Assembly (NCBI GenBank): GCA_024235655.1
Contig: JACKLY010000007.1
Span: 62,001 to 126,000, forward strand
Source: Zoogloeaceae bacterium
Lineage (GTDB): Bacteria > Pseudomonadota > Gammaproteobacteria > Burkholderiales > Rhodocyclaceae
Reading direction: 5' to 3'
DNA length: 64,000 bases
Shown here: piece after piece, positions 1-8,136 of the stretch
How positions within the stretch are numbered: position 1 is the stretch's first letter
Layout of the letters: each line of letters starts with the position of its first letter
Translations under genes and position numbers: made by a program
The notes under the pieces: model-generated
The model's input: the letters and a program-made list of their open reading frames with translations, nothing else
What the model was told of the DNA's origin: nothing
Databases searched by the model: none

Positions 1-516
1 GACGAAACCATTGAATGGAAAATCCTCAGCAACATCGCCAGCAAGTACGGTGAGAACGTCCACGTCAACCAGACCAGCTACAACCGCAAGGTGCTGCTGA
101 CCGGTGAAGTCCCCAGCGAGGAAGTCAAGGCCGAAATCGGGCAACTGGCGAGCAAGACCACCAATGTGGAAAGCATCTGGAATGAACTGCAGGTCGCTCC
201 GGTCACCTCGTTCCAGAACCGTAGCAACGATGCCTTCATCACCTCCAAGGTCAAGGGGCGTTTTGTGGATGGCGGGAAATTCCGCGCCAACCTGGTCAAA
301 GTCGTCACCGAAGCAGGCACCGTTTTTCTGCTTGGTCTGGTGACCCGCCATGAGGCCGACGCCGCCATTGAGATCGCCCGAACCACCGCTGGCGTGAAGA
401 AAGTGGTGAATGTGATGCAGATCATCAGTGTCGAGCAGGCAAAGAAACTGGATGTGCCGCCACCTGACAACGGTAGCAGCGGCAGCCAGCAGCCGGCGCC
501 GGTTCATAACAACTGA
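1..516 (+). CDS. BON-domain protein, 3' part (DolP/OsmY-like)
   Basis: The reading frame is open from the first base, so the 5' end lies outside the window; at least 171 residues are visible. Two BON-type repeats can be followed. The first runs over about residues 15-65 (the segment VLLTGEVPSEE is the usual strand-turn-helix). The second runs over about 75-145 (VFLLGLVTRHEA followed by ARTTAGVKKVVNVM). The tail is Gly/Ser/Gln/Pro-rich and ends PVHNN. BON domains bind phospholipid, and paired-BON proteins such as DolP (YraP) are outer-membrane lipoproteins that support envelope integrity. The signal peptide and lipobox would be in the missing part, so the lipoprotein assignment is inferred. 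The stop is 8 bp before rfaE2, so the two are probably co-transcribed. Confidence 0.85.
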   Translation, partial: DETIEWKILSNIASKYGENVHVNQTSYNRKVLLTGEVPSEEVKAEIGQLASKTTNVESIWNELQVAPVTSFQNRSNDAFITSKVKGRFVDGGKFRANLVKVVTEAGTVFLLGLVTRHEADAAIEIARTTAGVKKVVNVMQIISVEQAKKLDVPPPDNGSSGSQQPAPVHNN

Positions 517-524
517 TCACTGTA

Positions 525-1016
525 ATGTCTGAATACGCCGCCCCGGAGTTCGAGGCCAAAATATGTTCGCCGGAACTCCTGGGCAGGCGCTGCGGCGAAC
601 TGCCACGGCCACTGGTATTCACCAACGGCTGCTTCGACATCCTGCACCGCGGCCATGTCACCTACCTGGCACAGGCACGTGCACTCGGTGCCGCCCTGAT
701 CGTGGCGCTCAACAGCGATGATTCGGTGAAGCGACTGGGTAAAGGCGATGACCGCCCGGTCAATCCGCTGACAAACCGGCTGGCCGTGATGGCCTCGCTG
801 GGCTGCGTGGATATGGTGACCTGGTTCGACGAAGACACGCCCCTGCAACGCATTCTTGATTGCCGGCCGGACGTACTGGTCAAGGGGGGAGACTGGGCGC
901 CGGAGCGCATTGTCGGGGCCGCAGAAGTCCGGGCCTGGGGCGGCAGCGTACATTCGATCCCGTTCCTGCACGAAACCTCGACCACGGCACTACTGGAAAA
1001 GATTCGTCGCCTGTAA
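525..1016 (+). CDS. rfaE2: D-glycero-beta-D-manno-heptose 1-phosphate adenylyltransferase
   Basis: This 163-residue cytidylyltransferase-like protein matches the C-terminal half of E. coli HldE as a separate gene. It transfers AMP from ATP to heptose 1-phosphate to make ADP-heptose for the LPS inner core. Visible motifs are the nucleotide-binding FTNGCFDILHRGH segment near residue 31 and the late loop LHETSTTALLEKIR that closes the family. Length fits the stand-alone form. It starts 8 bp after the BON gene. The kinase half (rfaE1) is not in the window and must be encoded elsewhere if the pathway is complete. Confidence 0.93.
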   Translation: MSEYAAPEFEAKICSPELLGRRCGELPRPLVFTNGCFDILHRGHVTYLAQARALGAALIVALNSDDSVKRLGKGDDRPVNPLTNRLAVMASLGCVDMVTWFDEDTPLQRILDCRPDVLVKGGDWAPERIVGAAEVRAWGGSVHSIPFLHETSTTALLEKIRRL

Positions 1017-1058
1017 AACCAGCCCGAGTCAGCCAGCGGTCAGACAAAGGCCGTATAA

Positions 1059-1085
1059 AGGAGGCGTGGCGTCACCTTGCCTCCT
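1059..1085 (-). terminator. Possible terminator between rfaE2 and kup
   Basis: AGGAGGC and GCCTCCT form a 7-bp stem around a 13-nt loop in the gap between the convergent rfaE2 and kup genes. Read on the minus strand the stem is followed by CTTTATA, a weak T-run. It could end kup transcription, but it is about 85 nt past the kup stop, so the call is tentative. Confidence 0.3.
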
Positions 1086-1168
1086 CCATGTTCTCTCCTC
1101 CGTCGTCTAGCGCCAACGCTCAACGGCAGCTCGGTGGCGCCACACCACCATCGCCGCAAGGCAACAAC

Positions 1169-3052
1169 TCAGAGCGTAATCTGGGTACCCAGCTCCACCA
1201 CGCGGTTCGGCGGAATCCGGAAAAAAGCCGTTGCGCTGCTGGCATTGCGGAACATCAGCACAAACAGCTTGGCACGCCAGTAGTTCATCTCCGAACCCAG
1301 ACGTGGCAACAGGGTTTCACGGCCGATGAAGAATGAGGTATCCATCATCTCGATGGCCAAGCCGACCTCGGCGCACAGGGCCAGTGCCGCAGGAATATCC
1401 GGCTCATCCTTGAAACCATACTGAATCACCACCCGATAGAAATCGCCTTTCAGCGGGTGCACTTCAACGCGGTCGATCTCCGGCACATAGGGCACGTCGA
1501 ATACCTGGACGGAAACGAGCACGATCCGCTCGTGCAGCACCTTGTTGTGCATCAGGTTGTGCAGCAAGGCATGGGGAACACCTTCAGGGTCGGCATTCAT
1601 GAACACGGCCGTGCCCGGCACCCGGGTCGGCAGGCCAAGCAACAAGGAATCGATGAACGGATCAAGACGCAGTGACTCGCCATGCAGGCGATCACTCAGC
1701 AACTGGCGCCCCCGCTTCCAGGTGGTCATCAGCACGAAGACAACGGCGCCGGCAACCAGCGGAAACCAGCCACCGTCGGGAATCTTGTGGATATTGGCAG
1801 TCAGGAAAGCCAGTTCGACCACGAGAAAACAGGAGAACAGCGCCACCGCCCGGTACCAGCCCCAGCCCCAGACTTTGGCAACGACAACCGTTGCCAGCAA
1901 TGAAGTAATCACCATGTCGCCGGTCACGGCGATGCCGTAGGCTGCGGCGAGGTTGTTCGAACTGCCGAAGCCGATGACCAGAATGAATACGGCCAGCAAC
2001 AGGCCCCAGTTGATGGCCGGCAGATAGATCTGCCCCTGCTCGGTCTCCGAGGTGTGCTGCACCTCCATGCGCGGCATGAAGCCAAGTTGCATGGCCTGCC
2101 GTGAAATCGAGAAGGCGCCGGAAATGACGGCCTGCGAAGCGATGATGGTGGCAACGGTAGCCAGCATCACCAGCGGAATCAATGCCCATTCAGGCGCCGA
2201 CAGGAAGAAGGGATTCTGCGCAGCTTCCGGCCGGGACAGGATCAGGGCACCCTGGCCGAAATAGTTGAGTACCAGTGACGGCAGCACCAGCCCATACCAG
2301 GCAATCTGGATCGGCTTCAGGCCAAAATGCCCCATGTCGGCATAAAGCGCTTCGGCTCCGGTCACCGCCAGCACCACATTGCCCATTGCCAGCAGGGCCA
2401 TGGCCTTGTTGGCATCGAGAAAGTGCAGGCCATACCAGGGGTTGATCGCTTTCAGCACCGCCGGATTGGCGATCAGATTATAGATACCGAGCACCGCCAG
2501 CGTACCGAACCAGAGCAGCATGATTGGCCCGAAGAAGGACCCTACCGTCGCCGTCCCCCGCTTCTGCACGAGAAACAGGCCGAACAGTACGGACAGCGTC
2601 ACCGGGATGATGTAGGGATGCAACTCCGGGGCGATGATCTCCAGCCCCTCCACCGCAGACAACACAGAGATCGCCGGCGTCACCATGCCATCCCCGTAGA
2701 ACATTGCAGCCCCGAGAATACCGATGACGGTAATGATCTTCAGCCGCCACGGGTGGCCCTGCGCATCGTGCAGGGCCAGTGCGATCAAGGCCATGATGCC
2801 ACCCTCGCCGCGGTTGTCGGCACGCATGATGATCGCCACGTACTTGAACGAAACAATGATGACCAGCGCCCAGAAGAACAGCGACAGGCTGCCGAGCACA
2901 TTTTCCTCGTTCAGCGGAATCGGGTGATTGCCGGCGAAGACCTCCTTCATCGCATACAGCGGGCTGGTGCCGATATCGCCATAGACCACGCCGAGCGCCG
3001 CCAGCGCAATGCCGGCCAGCGCCTTGTTGTTGATGGATGACGAAATGTGCAT
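1169..3052 (-). CDS. kup: Low-affinity K+ uptake transporter (KUP/HAK/KT family)
   Basis: The 627-residue product matches the usual length of bacterial Kup, an inner-membrane K+/H+ symporter. The N-terminus carries the family hallmark GVVYGDIGTSPLYAMKE (about residues 21-37). About twelve hydrophobic segments follow up to residue 450, including the conserved FYGDGMVTPAISVLSA stretch near 120. The last 170 residues are the cytoplasmic domain. The ATG at 3052 has a GAGGT ribosome-binding site about 7 nt upstream. The gene is monocistronic and divergent from the secreted repeat protein. A second K+ system, a channel with RCK domains, lies at 24.6-26.3 kb. Confidence 0.96.
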   Translation of the reverse strand: MHISSSINNKALAGIALAALGVVYGDIGTSPLYAMKEVFAGNHPIPLNEENVLGSLSLFFWALVIIVSFKYVAIIMRADNRGEGGIMALIALALHDAQGHPWRLKIITVIGILGAAMFYGDGMVTPAISVLSAVEGLEIIAPELHPYIIPVTLSVLFGLFLVQKRGTATVGSFFGPIMLLWFGTLAVLGIYNLIANPAVLKAINPWYGLHFLDANKAMALLAMGNVVLAVTGAEALYADMGHFGLKPIQIAWYGLVLPSLVLNYFGQGALILSRPEAAQNPFFLSAPEWALIPLVMLATVATIIASQAVISGAFSISRQAMQLGFMPRMEVQHTSETEQGQIYLPAINWGLLLAVFILVIGFGSSNNLAAAYGIAVTGDMVITSLLATVVVAKVWGWGWYRAVALFSCFLVVELAFLTANIHKIPDGGWFPLVAGAVVFVLMTTWKRGRQLLSDRLHGESLRLDPFIDSLLLGLPTRVPGTAVFMNADPEGVPHALLHNLMHNKVLHERIVLVSVQVFDVPYVPEIDRVEVHPLKGDFYRVVIQYGFKDEPDIPAALALCAEVGLAIEMMDTSFFIGRETLLPRLGSEMNYWRAKLFVLMFRNASSATAFFRIPPNRVVELGTQITL

Positions 3053-3276
3053 CGAGGCTCACCTCATTCGGGGAGGATTGTTCAGTTGCAACAGCGCAGA
3101 TTTGCTGCACCGCGGCAATTTTGCACCTTTTCGCCACCAGTGAGGAAGTTTTTCATCACTGTCTGCAAATTTTCCCTGAAACAAGCGCTTACAAGTTTTA
3201 CCGAATTGATCTGGGATCGATGGCCAACAAAGCGTTCAATGAAAGCCGTCAACCACCCGATCACAAGGAGACTCAA

Positions 3277-4053
3277 ATGAAAATCCATCAGCTCGCTCTG
3301 GCACTCACCGCCATTGCCACCAGCACCGCTTTTGCACAGTCCGCCGCCGATGAATTTGTCCAGCGCAACATCAACCAGCAGCAGCGCGTAGAAAACGGGC
3401 TCGAAAGCGGCCAGTTGAATACGCGTGAAGCAGCAAAACTGGAAAAGCAGGCCGGCAAGGTCGAACGCCTCGAGTCCAAGGCGCTGCGTGACGGCGAGGT
3501 CAGCCAGAAGGAAGCCAGCCGCATCGACCATGCCCAGGACAAACTGAGTCGCAATATCTATCAGGAGAAACACGATGCCCAGCGTGGCAATCCGAACTCC
3601 GCCTCATCACAGCGCATGCAACAGGACGTACAAGGCAACATCAATCAGCAACAACGCATTCAGCAGGGCATGAACTCCGGTTCGCTGACCCAGCGCGAGG
3701 TCGGGCGCCTGCAGCAGCGTGAGGGGCAAATCAATCGCATGCAGGGCCGTGCCGGCGCCGATGGCCATGTCGGCCGTTACGAACAAGGTCGCATCCAGTC
3801 GGCGCAGAATCGTCAAAGCAACAATATCTACCGCCAGAAACATGACGCACAAGGGAGCAATCGCCACACGCAATGGGGCGGATCAAACCGGCATAACGGC
3901 AACGCCAATTGGGGAAACAGCAACCGCCATCAGAACAACGGCAATCACTACGGCCAGCAGCGCAACACCAATCAAAACTGGGGGCAGGCCAGCAACCGGG
4001 GCAACCACTTCGGCCAAAGCCAGGGCAGCCGGCCAAGCATGGCACGTCGCTGA
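3277..4053 (+). CDS. Secreted repeat protein with N/Q/R-rich tail, function unknown
   Basis: A start at 3277 is chosen although the frame is open further upstream. It has AAGGAG 7 nt before it, and the product then begins with a clean signal peptide, cleaved after TAFA near residue 20. The mature part has two copies of an about 78-residue unit (about 27-104 and 115-190). Each starts NINQQQR, continues through G(L/M)xSGxL and an E/Q/R-rich helical stretch, and closes with NIYxxKHDAQ. The last ~65 residues are low complexity, rich in Asn, Gly, Gln, His and Arg, with repeated SNRH words. Similar small proteins with this helical repeat are common in beta- and gammaproteobacteria, but I know of no assigned function. 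A hairpin follows the stop. Confidence 0.75.
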   Translation: MKIHQLALALTAIATSTAFAQSAADEFVQRNINQQQRVENGLESGQLNTREAAKLEKQAGKVERLESKALRDGEVSQKEASRIDHAQDKLSRNIYQEKHDAQRGNPNSASSQRMQQDVQGNINQQQRIQQGMNSGSLTQREVGRLQQREGQINRMQGRAGADGHVGRYEQGRIQSAQNRQSNNIYRQKHDAQGSNRHTQWGGSNRHNGNANWGNSNRHQNNGNHYGQQRNTNQNWGQASNRGNHFGQSQGSRPSMARR

Positions 4054-4082
4054 TCATAAAAGGAAGGCAACTCTCTCCCTGC

Positions 4083-4119
4083 GCTTGATGGCCGGATACG
4101 ATATTCGGCCATCAGCTTT
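4083..4119 (+). terminator. Hairpin terminator after the repeat-protein gene
   Basis: TGATGGCCG and CGGCCATCA form a 9-bp stem with an 11-nt loop, followed by GCTTTCC. It starts about 30 nt after the stop of the repeat protein. The T-run is short, so efficiency is uncertain. Confidence 0.5.
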
Positions 4120-4190
4120 CCAGCAGTTGAAACACCGGCTACGTCACCACCCAGGACAGACGACACACCTCGAACTGGTATCATCCCACG

Positions 4191-5000
4191 ATGGATGACA
4201 TGAGCCTGCCAACCCGCTTGCCGCCTCATGCCGCCACCTCCCAAGGCCCTGCTGCATGGGCTGCCAGCTGGTGGCGGATGCTGCATGTCGGCGCCCTGCT
4301 CTTTGCCATTGCCCTTTCGCCGTCCACCTATTCACCCCTTAACCGGCACGCCATTGCGCAGCAGATCTGCATTTCTGCCCGGCAGATGATCCCCTGGTTC
4401 ACCCTGCTCTCGGCACTGCTCAGCCTGGTCATTGTCCATATTGTCGTCGTCACCGCACAGAGTTACGGACTCTCGCAGTTTGCTCTGGGCACCGTCATCC
4501 GCGTATTGGTCGTCGAGCTGCTGCCGCTTTCCGCAGCACTTTATGTCGCCCTGCGTGCCGGCATGGGCAGCAGTGCGGAATTCGAGGCCATGCAGCACTT
4601 TTCCACCCTGCGCGCACGACCGACCAAGGATGGCGACCCGCTGCGCAGCACTGTCCTGCCCCATGTCATTTCCAGCACGATTGCTGTCTTTACACTGGTG
4701 GCCATCAGCGGCGGCATGGCGCTGTTTCTCTCCTACGTCGGTGTTTATGGCATCACACCTTGGGGGCTGAGCAACTTCAGCCGTGTCATCGGCCAGGTTT
4801 TCGACCCGGTGGTCATCATGTCGCTGGGACTCAAAACCCTGCTGTATGCCGCCGCCGTAGCCACCATTCCCGCCACCGTGAGCATGGAAGATCCGCGCGA
4901 CGGCCACGGCGCCTCGGTGGCCACCCTGCAGGGCACGGTTCGCCTCTTCGTCGTTTTGATCATTATTGAAATCCTGTCGCTGACGGCAGAGTTTTTATAA
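4191..5000 (+). CDS. MlaE-type ABC transporter permease
   Basis: This 269-residue membrane protein has an N-terminal amphipathic region and about five hydrophobic segments: roughly 35-50, 65-95, 100-125, 155-185 and 235-265. The pattern and the core segment VVELLPLSAALYVALRAG resemble the MlaE/Ttg2B permease family, which moves phospholipids between inner membrane and periplasm. The assignment is supported by the MlaD-like MCE gene 25 bp downstream. No ATPase (MlaF) or STAS protein (MlaB) is encoded beside it. The sequence is divergent from E. coli MlaE, so the substrate is unknown. The start is uncertain: an ATG at 4200 is also possible and neither has a strong ribosome-binding site. Confidence 0.75.
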   Translation: MDDMSLPTRLPPHAATSQGPAAWAASWWRMLHVGALLFAIALSPSTYSPLNRHAIAQQICISARQMIPWFTLLSALLSLVIVHIVVVTAQSYGLSQFALGTVIRVLVVELLPLSAALYVALRAGMGSSAEFEAMQHFSTLRARPTKDGDPLRSTVLPHVISSTIAVFTLVAISGGMALFLSYVGVYGITPWGLSNFSRVIGQVFDPVVIMSLGLKTLLYAAAVATIPATVSMEDPRDGHGASVATLQGTVRLFVVLIIIEILSLTAEFL

Positions 5001-5025
5001 GCACGCCACCCAATCCGAGTCGCCG

Positions 5026-5958
5026 ATGAAAAAAGACACTTCCAGCAAAACCATCCCCTACGCCGAGTTCAAGGCCGTGGCACTGCTGGCGCTCACCGCC
5101 CTGCTCATTGGCGCCTTTGTAATCTATGTGATGACTGCACGTGGCGTCTTTGAGGAAACCCAGCGGCTGGTGCTGATTGCCGACAACTCCGAAGGCGTCA
5201 AAACCGGCATGGATATCACCTTCTCCGGCTTCCCCATCGGCCGCGTGCGCAGTGTCGAACTGGCACCCGATGGCAGTGTCCATATCCTGGTCGATGTAAC
5301 CAAACAGGATGCCCATTGGCTGCGCACCTCCAGCGTGTTCACCATGGAACGCAGCCTGGTTGGCGATACAAAAATCCGCGCCTTCTCTTCCGACCTCAGT
5401 GACCCACCCCTGCCCGATGGCGCAGAGCGCATCGTATTGCGTGGCGATGCCAGCGAGCAGATTCCACAGGTGATGGCGACCATGCGCGCCCTGCTCGAAA
5501 ATCTGGAACGCATCTCGGCGCAAGGTTCGCCGCTGAACGCCACATTGAGCAACGTGCAGTCGGTTACGAACAGGATGCAGGGGCGCTACGGTGCCATGGC
5601 CGGCATTCTGGGCAGTGACGAGAATGCGAAGAAACTGCTCGCCACGCTTGACCGCACCAACACCCTGCTCGAAAAAACCGATGCCCGGATTTTCAGCAAG
5701 GGCGGTGTCATGGATGAGTCGCACGCCGCCATCACGCAACTGCATGGCCTGCTACGCGATGCGCGCGAGAACCTGAAGAAGGTGGATGCCCTGCTCGTCG
5801 ACGCCCAGGCCATTGCGGCCAACACCCGCACCGCCACGGCTGACCTGGATGCCTTGCGCAGCGAGGTCGAAGCCAGCCTGCGCAAGACCGGCCACCTGAT
5901 CGACGAGATCAACCGCAAGTGGCCCTTCGCCCGCGACACGGAGATCAAGCTGCCATGA
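5026..5958 (+). CDS. MlaD-like MCE-domain protein
   Basis: This 310-residue protein has one N-terminal membrane anchor (about residues 14-40) followed by an MCE domain (about 45-125). The MCE core NSEGVKTGMDITFSGFPIGRV is typical of lipid-binding MlaD, PqiB and Mce proteins. Residues 150-300 are helical and rich in Ala, Leu, Asp and Arg, and predict a long periplasmic coiled coil. This is longer than E. coli MlaD (about 183 residues) and closer to single-MCE proteins with a needle-like extension. It would form the periplasmic lipid-binding ring of the transporter whose permease is encoded just upstream. Its stop overlaps the lipoprotein start (ATGA), which indicates translational coupling. 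Confidence 0.85.
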   Translation: MKKDTSSKTIPYAEFKAVALLALTALLIGAFVIYVMTARGVFEETQRLVLIADNSEGVKTGMDITFSGFPIGRVRSVELAPDGSVHILVDVTKQDAHWLRTSSVFTMERSLVGDTKIRAFSSDLSDPPLPDGAERIVLRGDASEQIPQVMATMRALLENLERISAQGSPLNATLSNVQSVTNRMQGRYGAMAGILGSDENAKKLLATLDRTNTLLEKTDARIFSKGGVMDESHAAITQLHGLLRDARENLKKVDALLVDAQAIAANTRTATADLDALRSEVEASLRKTGHLIDEINRKWPFARDTEIKLP

Positions 5959-6599
5959 AGCTCCGAAAAATCACTGCCAGCGGCTCCTTATTACTTGCTG
6001 CACTGACTCTTGCCGCCTGCGCCGGCGGCCCCGTTCCACCCGACTGGCAAGCCGGTGCGCATGCCTCGCTGAACACTTTTTCATCGGCTTACCTGGTCGG
6101 CAACAGCCGGGTGGCCGAGGCCGAGTTCAAGCGTGCCCGCGCCGACTTGTCCCGCACCGGCCGTGCGGACCTGGTTGCCCGCGCCGAGCTGGTGCGCTGC
6201 GGCGTCCGCGTGGCCAGCCTGGAATTCGACAATTGCCCGGCTTACGCTGCATTGGCGCAGGATGCAGGAGCCGCTGAACAGGCTTACGCCGCCTTCCTGA
6301 CTAACCAGCCAACGGATGCTGCGCTTCTGCCACCGCAATATCACGGACTGAGCGGCAGCACGCTCAGCGCCATCGAAGCCCCCTTGCCTCGCCTGATCGC
6401 GGCCGGCGTACTTTTCAACAGCGGCAAGCTGCCTCCGGCCGGCATCCAGATTGCTGTCGATACCGCATCCGCACAGGGCTGGCGCCGTCCCTTGCTGGCA
6501 TGGCTGGGGGTTCAGGTCAAACAGGCGGAAAGCAGTGGGCAGCAGGAATTGGCCGCCAGTCTGCGGCGACGGATCGAACTGGTGGGCGGCCAGCGCTAA
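5955..6599 (+). CDS. Lipoprotein of the Mla-like cluster, function unknown
   Basis: The start at 5955 overlaps the MlaD-like stop by four bases. From there the 214-residue product opens with a lipoprotein signal peptide (MKLRKITASG, a hydrophobic stretch, then LAAC with the lipid-accepting Cys near residue 25). The mature protein is Ala/Leu/Arg-rich and predicted helical, with two further cysteines (about residues 78 and 87). I do not recognise the family. As third gene of a permease-MCE-lipoprotein operon it may be an outer-membrane or periplasmic partner, as auxiliary lipoproteins are in other MCE systems. That role is inferred from position only. Confidence 0.7.
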   Translation: MKLRKITASGSLLLAALTLAACAGGPVPPDWQAGAHASLNTFSSAYLVGNSRVAEAEFKRARADLSRTGRADLVARAELVRCGVRVASLEFDNCPAYAALAQDAGAAEQAYAAFLTNQPTDAALLPPQYHGLSGSTLSAIEAPLPRLIAAGVLFNSGKLPPAGIQIAVDTASAQGWRRPLLAWLGVQVKQAESSGQQELAASLRRRIELVGGQR

Positions 6600-6610
6600 G
6601 CGCAGTACCC

Positions 6611-6655
6611 GGCAAGTAACAGCGTCAATTGACACGCAGAACTTGCCCTGTTTTT
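6611..6655 (+). terminator. Terminator of the Mla-like cluster
   Basis: GGCAAGT (6611-6617) pairs with ACTTGCC (6641-6647). The loop holds a second small palindrome, GTCAATTGAC. The outer stem is followed by CTGTTTTT. The position, 12 nt after the lipoprotein stop, suits an intrinsic terminator. Confidence 0.5.
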
Positions 6656-6685
6656 GGTGCAGGTCGCCACAACAAGGAGAGCCCG

Positions 6686-7039
6686 ATGAATCTCGATACC
6701 GCTATTGGCAAGCACGCCGAGTGGAAAGTAAAACTCCGCTCAGCCATTGCCCGACAGGAAACGCTGGATGCCGAAAGCATTGCCAAGGACAACTGCTGCG
6801 AACTCGGCAAATGGCTGCACAGTGAAGCCAAAGAAAAGTATGCCGCGATGCATAGCTACAGCCCGTGCGTTGAAACGCATGCCGCATTTCATCTCGAGGC
6901 AGGCAAGGTTGCAGCAATGATCAACGCAAGAAAATACTCTGAAGCAGAAGCCATGCTCGGCTCTGGAAGTGCCTACAGCAAAGCATCCACTGCTGTTGCC
7001 AGCGCCATCATGCGCCTGACCAAGGAAGTCAAGCGCTAG
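6686..7039 (+). CDS. Free-standing CZB (chemoreceptor zinc-binding) domain protein
   Basis: With the start at 6686 (AAGGAGA 7 nt upstream) the product is 117 residues and consists almost only of one CZB domain. The expected Zn ligands are visible: His in KHAEWK (about residue 9), Cys in NCCELGKWL (about 40) and two His in ETHAAFH (about 68 and 72). CZB domains bind zinc through three His and one Cys. They are usually the C-terminal part of chemoreceptors or diguanylate cyclases such as DgcZ, where zinc inhibits activity. Here no effector domain is attached and none is adjacent. It may act in trans on one of the organism's many c-di-GMP or chemotaxis proteins. Confidence 0.88.
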   Translation: MNLDTAIGKHAEWKVKLRSAIARQETLDAESIAKDNCCELGKWLHSEAKEKYAAMHSYSPCVETHAAFHLEAGKVAAMINARKYSEAEAMLGSGSAYSKASTAVASAIMRLTKEVKR

Positions 7040-7217
7040 GGCGTGACTCGCAAGACGAGGCTGCCCAGACCAAAACTGCTGCCACCGCAAGGAAGAATCT
7101 TCACTTTCAGCAATAGCCCGACGCCCTTGCCTGCCGATTCGATACCAGAAGTATCAACAGAATTGGTTCAATTAACGGTTCTCGTCGCTGCTTGGCATGG
7201 CTATTCTGTATCTGACG

Positions 7218-7234
7218 GGAAGAATTAATCTTCC
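7218..7234. other. Short inverted repeat in the CZB-hyi gap
   Basis: GGAAGA-ATTAA-TCTTCC lies about 90 bp before hyi. It could be a weak hairpin or an operator for the glyoxylate operon. The rest of the 285-bp gap (7040-7324) shows no convincing promoter, RNA gene or small ORF. Confidence 0.25.
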
Positions 7235-7324
7235 GGCAAAGACTGATTCCGCGACACAAGCACTCGGCATGCCAATCGCAAGCCCCGGCATACCGCAAAC
7301 GAACCACCCAAGGAGCTCCTGCGA

Positions 7325-8104
7325 ATGCCCAAGTTTGCCGCCAACCTCACCCTGCTCTTCAACGAAGTCGATTTCCTCGACCGCTTTCAAGCCGCCGCCG
7401 AGGCCGGCTTCACGGCGGTGGAATACCTCTTCCCCTACGACTACCCGAAGGAAACACTGGCCGGCTTGCTGAAGGCCCACGGCCTGCAGCAGGTGCTGCA
7501 CAACCTGCCGGCCGGCAACTGGGCCGGCGGCGAACGTGGCATTGCCTGCCACCCGGATCGAACAGCCGAGTTTCGCGACGGTGTGGCAAAAGGCATCGAC
7601 TACGCCCGCGCGCTCGGCTGCCCGCAACTCAACTGCCTGGCCGGCATTGCGCCCGCCGGCGTCAGCGCCGCCGCAGCGCAGGCCACCTTGGTCGACAACC
7701 TCCGCTTTGCCGCGGCTGAACTGAAGCAGGCCGGTCTGCACCTGCTGATCGAGCCGATCAACACTTTCGACATCCCCGGCTTCTTCCTCAACCGCACCGA
7801 ACAGGGCATCGCCATCATCGAGGAAGTGGGTTCGGACAACCTCTTCCTGCAATACGACATCTACCATGCGCAGCGCATGGAGGGCGAACTCGGCAACACC
7901 ATCGCCAAACACCTGCCCCGCATTGCCCACATGCAACTCGCCGACAACCCCGGCCGCCACGAACCGGGCACGGGCGAAATCAATTACGCCTGGCTGTTCA
8001 GGCACCTTGACCGGATCGGCTACGCCGGCTGGATCGGCTGCGAGTACAGGCCGGCCGCCGGCACCCGCGAAGGCCTCGGCTGGATCAAGACCCTGACCGC
8101 CTGA
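7325..8104 (+). CDS. hyi: Hydroxypyruvate isomerase
   Basis: This 259-residue TIM-barrel protein belongs to the AP-endonuclease-2/xylose isomerase-like family. It interconverts hydroxypyruvate and tartronate semialdehyde. Visible family features are the N-terminal MPKFAANLTLLFNEVDFLDRF, the central metal-binding LLIEPINTFDIPGFFL (Glu near residue 143), the YDIYHAQRMEG strand (about 179) and the late GCEYRPA (Glu near 240). A strong AAGGAG precedes the start by 8 nt. It is first of three genes in the same direction, hyi-glxR-ttuD, that together convert glyoxylate-derived C3 units to glycerate phosphate. Confidence 0.93.
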   Translation: MPKFAANLTLLFNEVDFLDRFQAAAEAGFTAVEYLFPYDYPKETLAGLLKAHGLQQVLHNLPAGNWAGGERGIACHPDRTAEFRDGVAKGIDYARALGCPQLNCLAGIAPAGVSAAAAQATLVDNLRFAAAELKQAGLHLLIEPINTFDIPGFFLNRTEQGIAIIEEVGSDNLFLQYDIYHAQRMEGELGNTIAKHLPRIAHMQLADNPGRHEPGTGEINYAWLFRHLDRIGYAGWIGCEYRPAAGTREGLGWIKTLTA

Positions 8105-8136
8105 CACAAGCACAGACAATCACCGGAGACACGATC

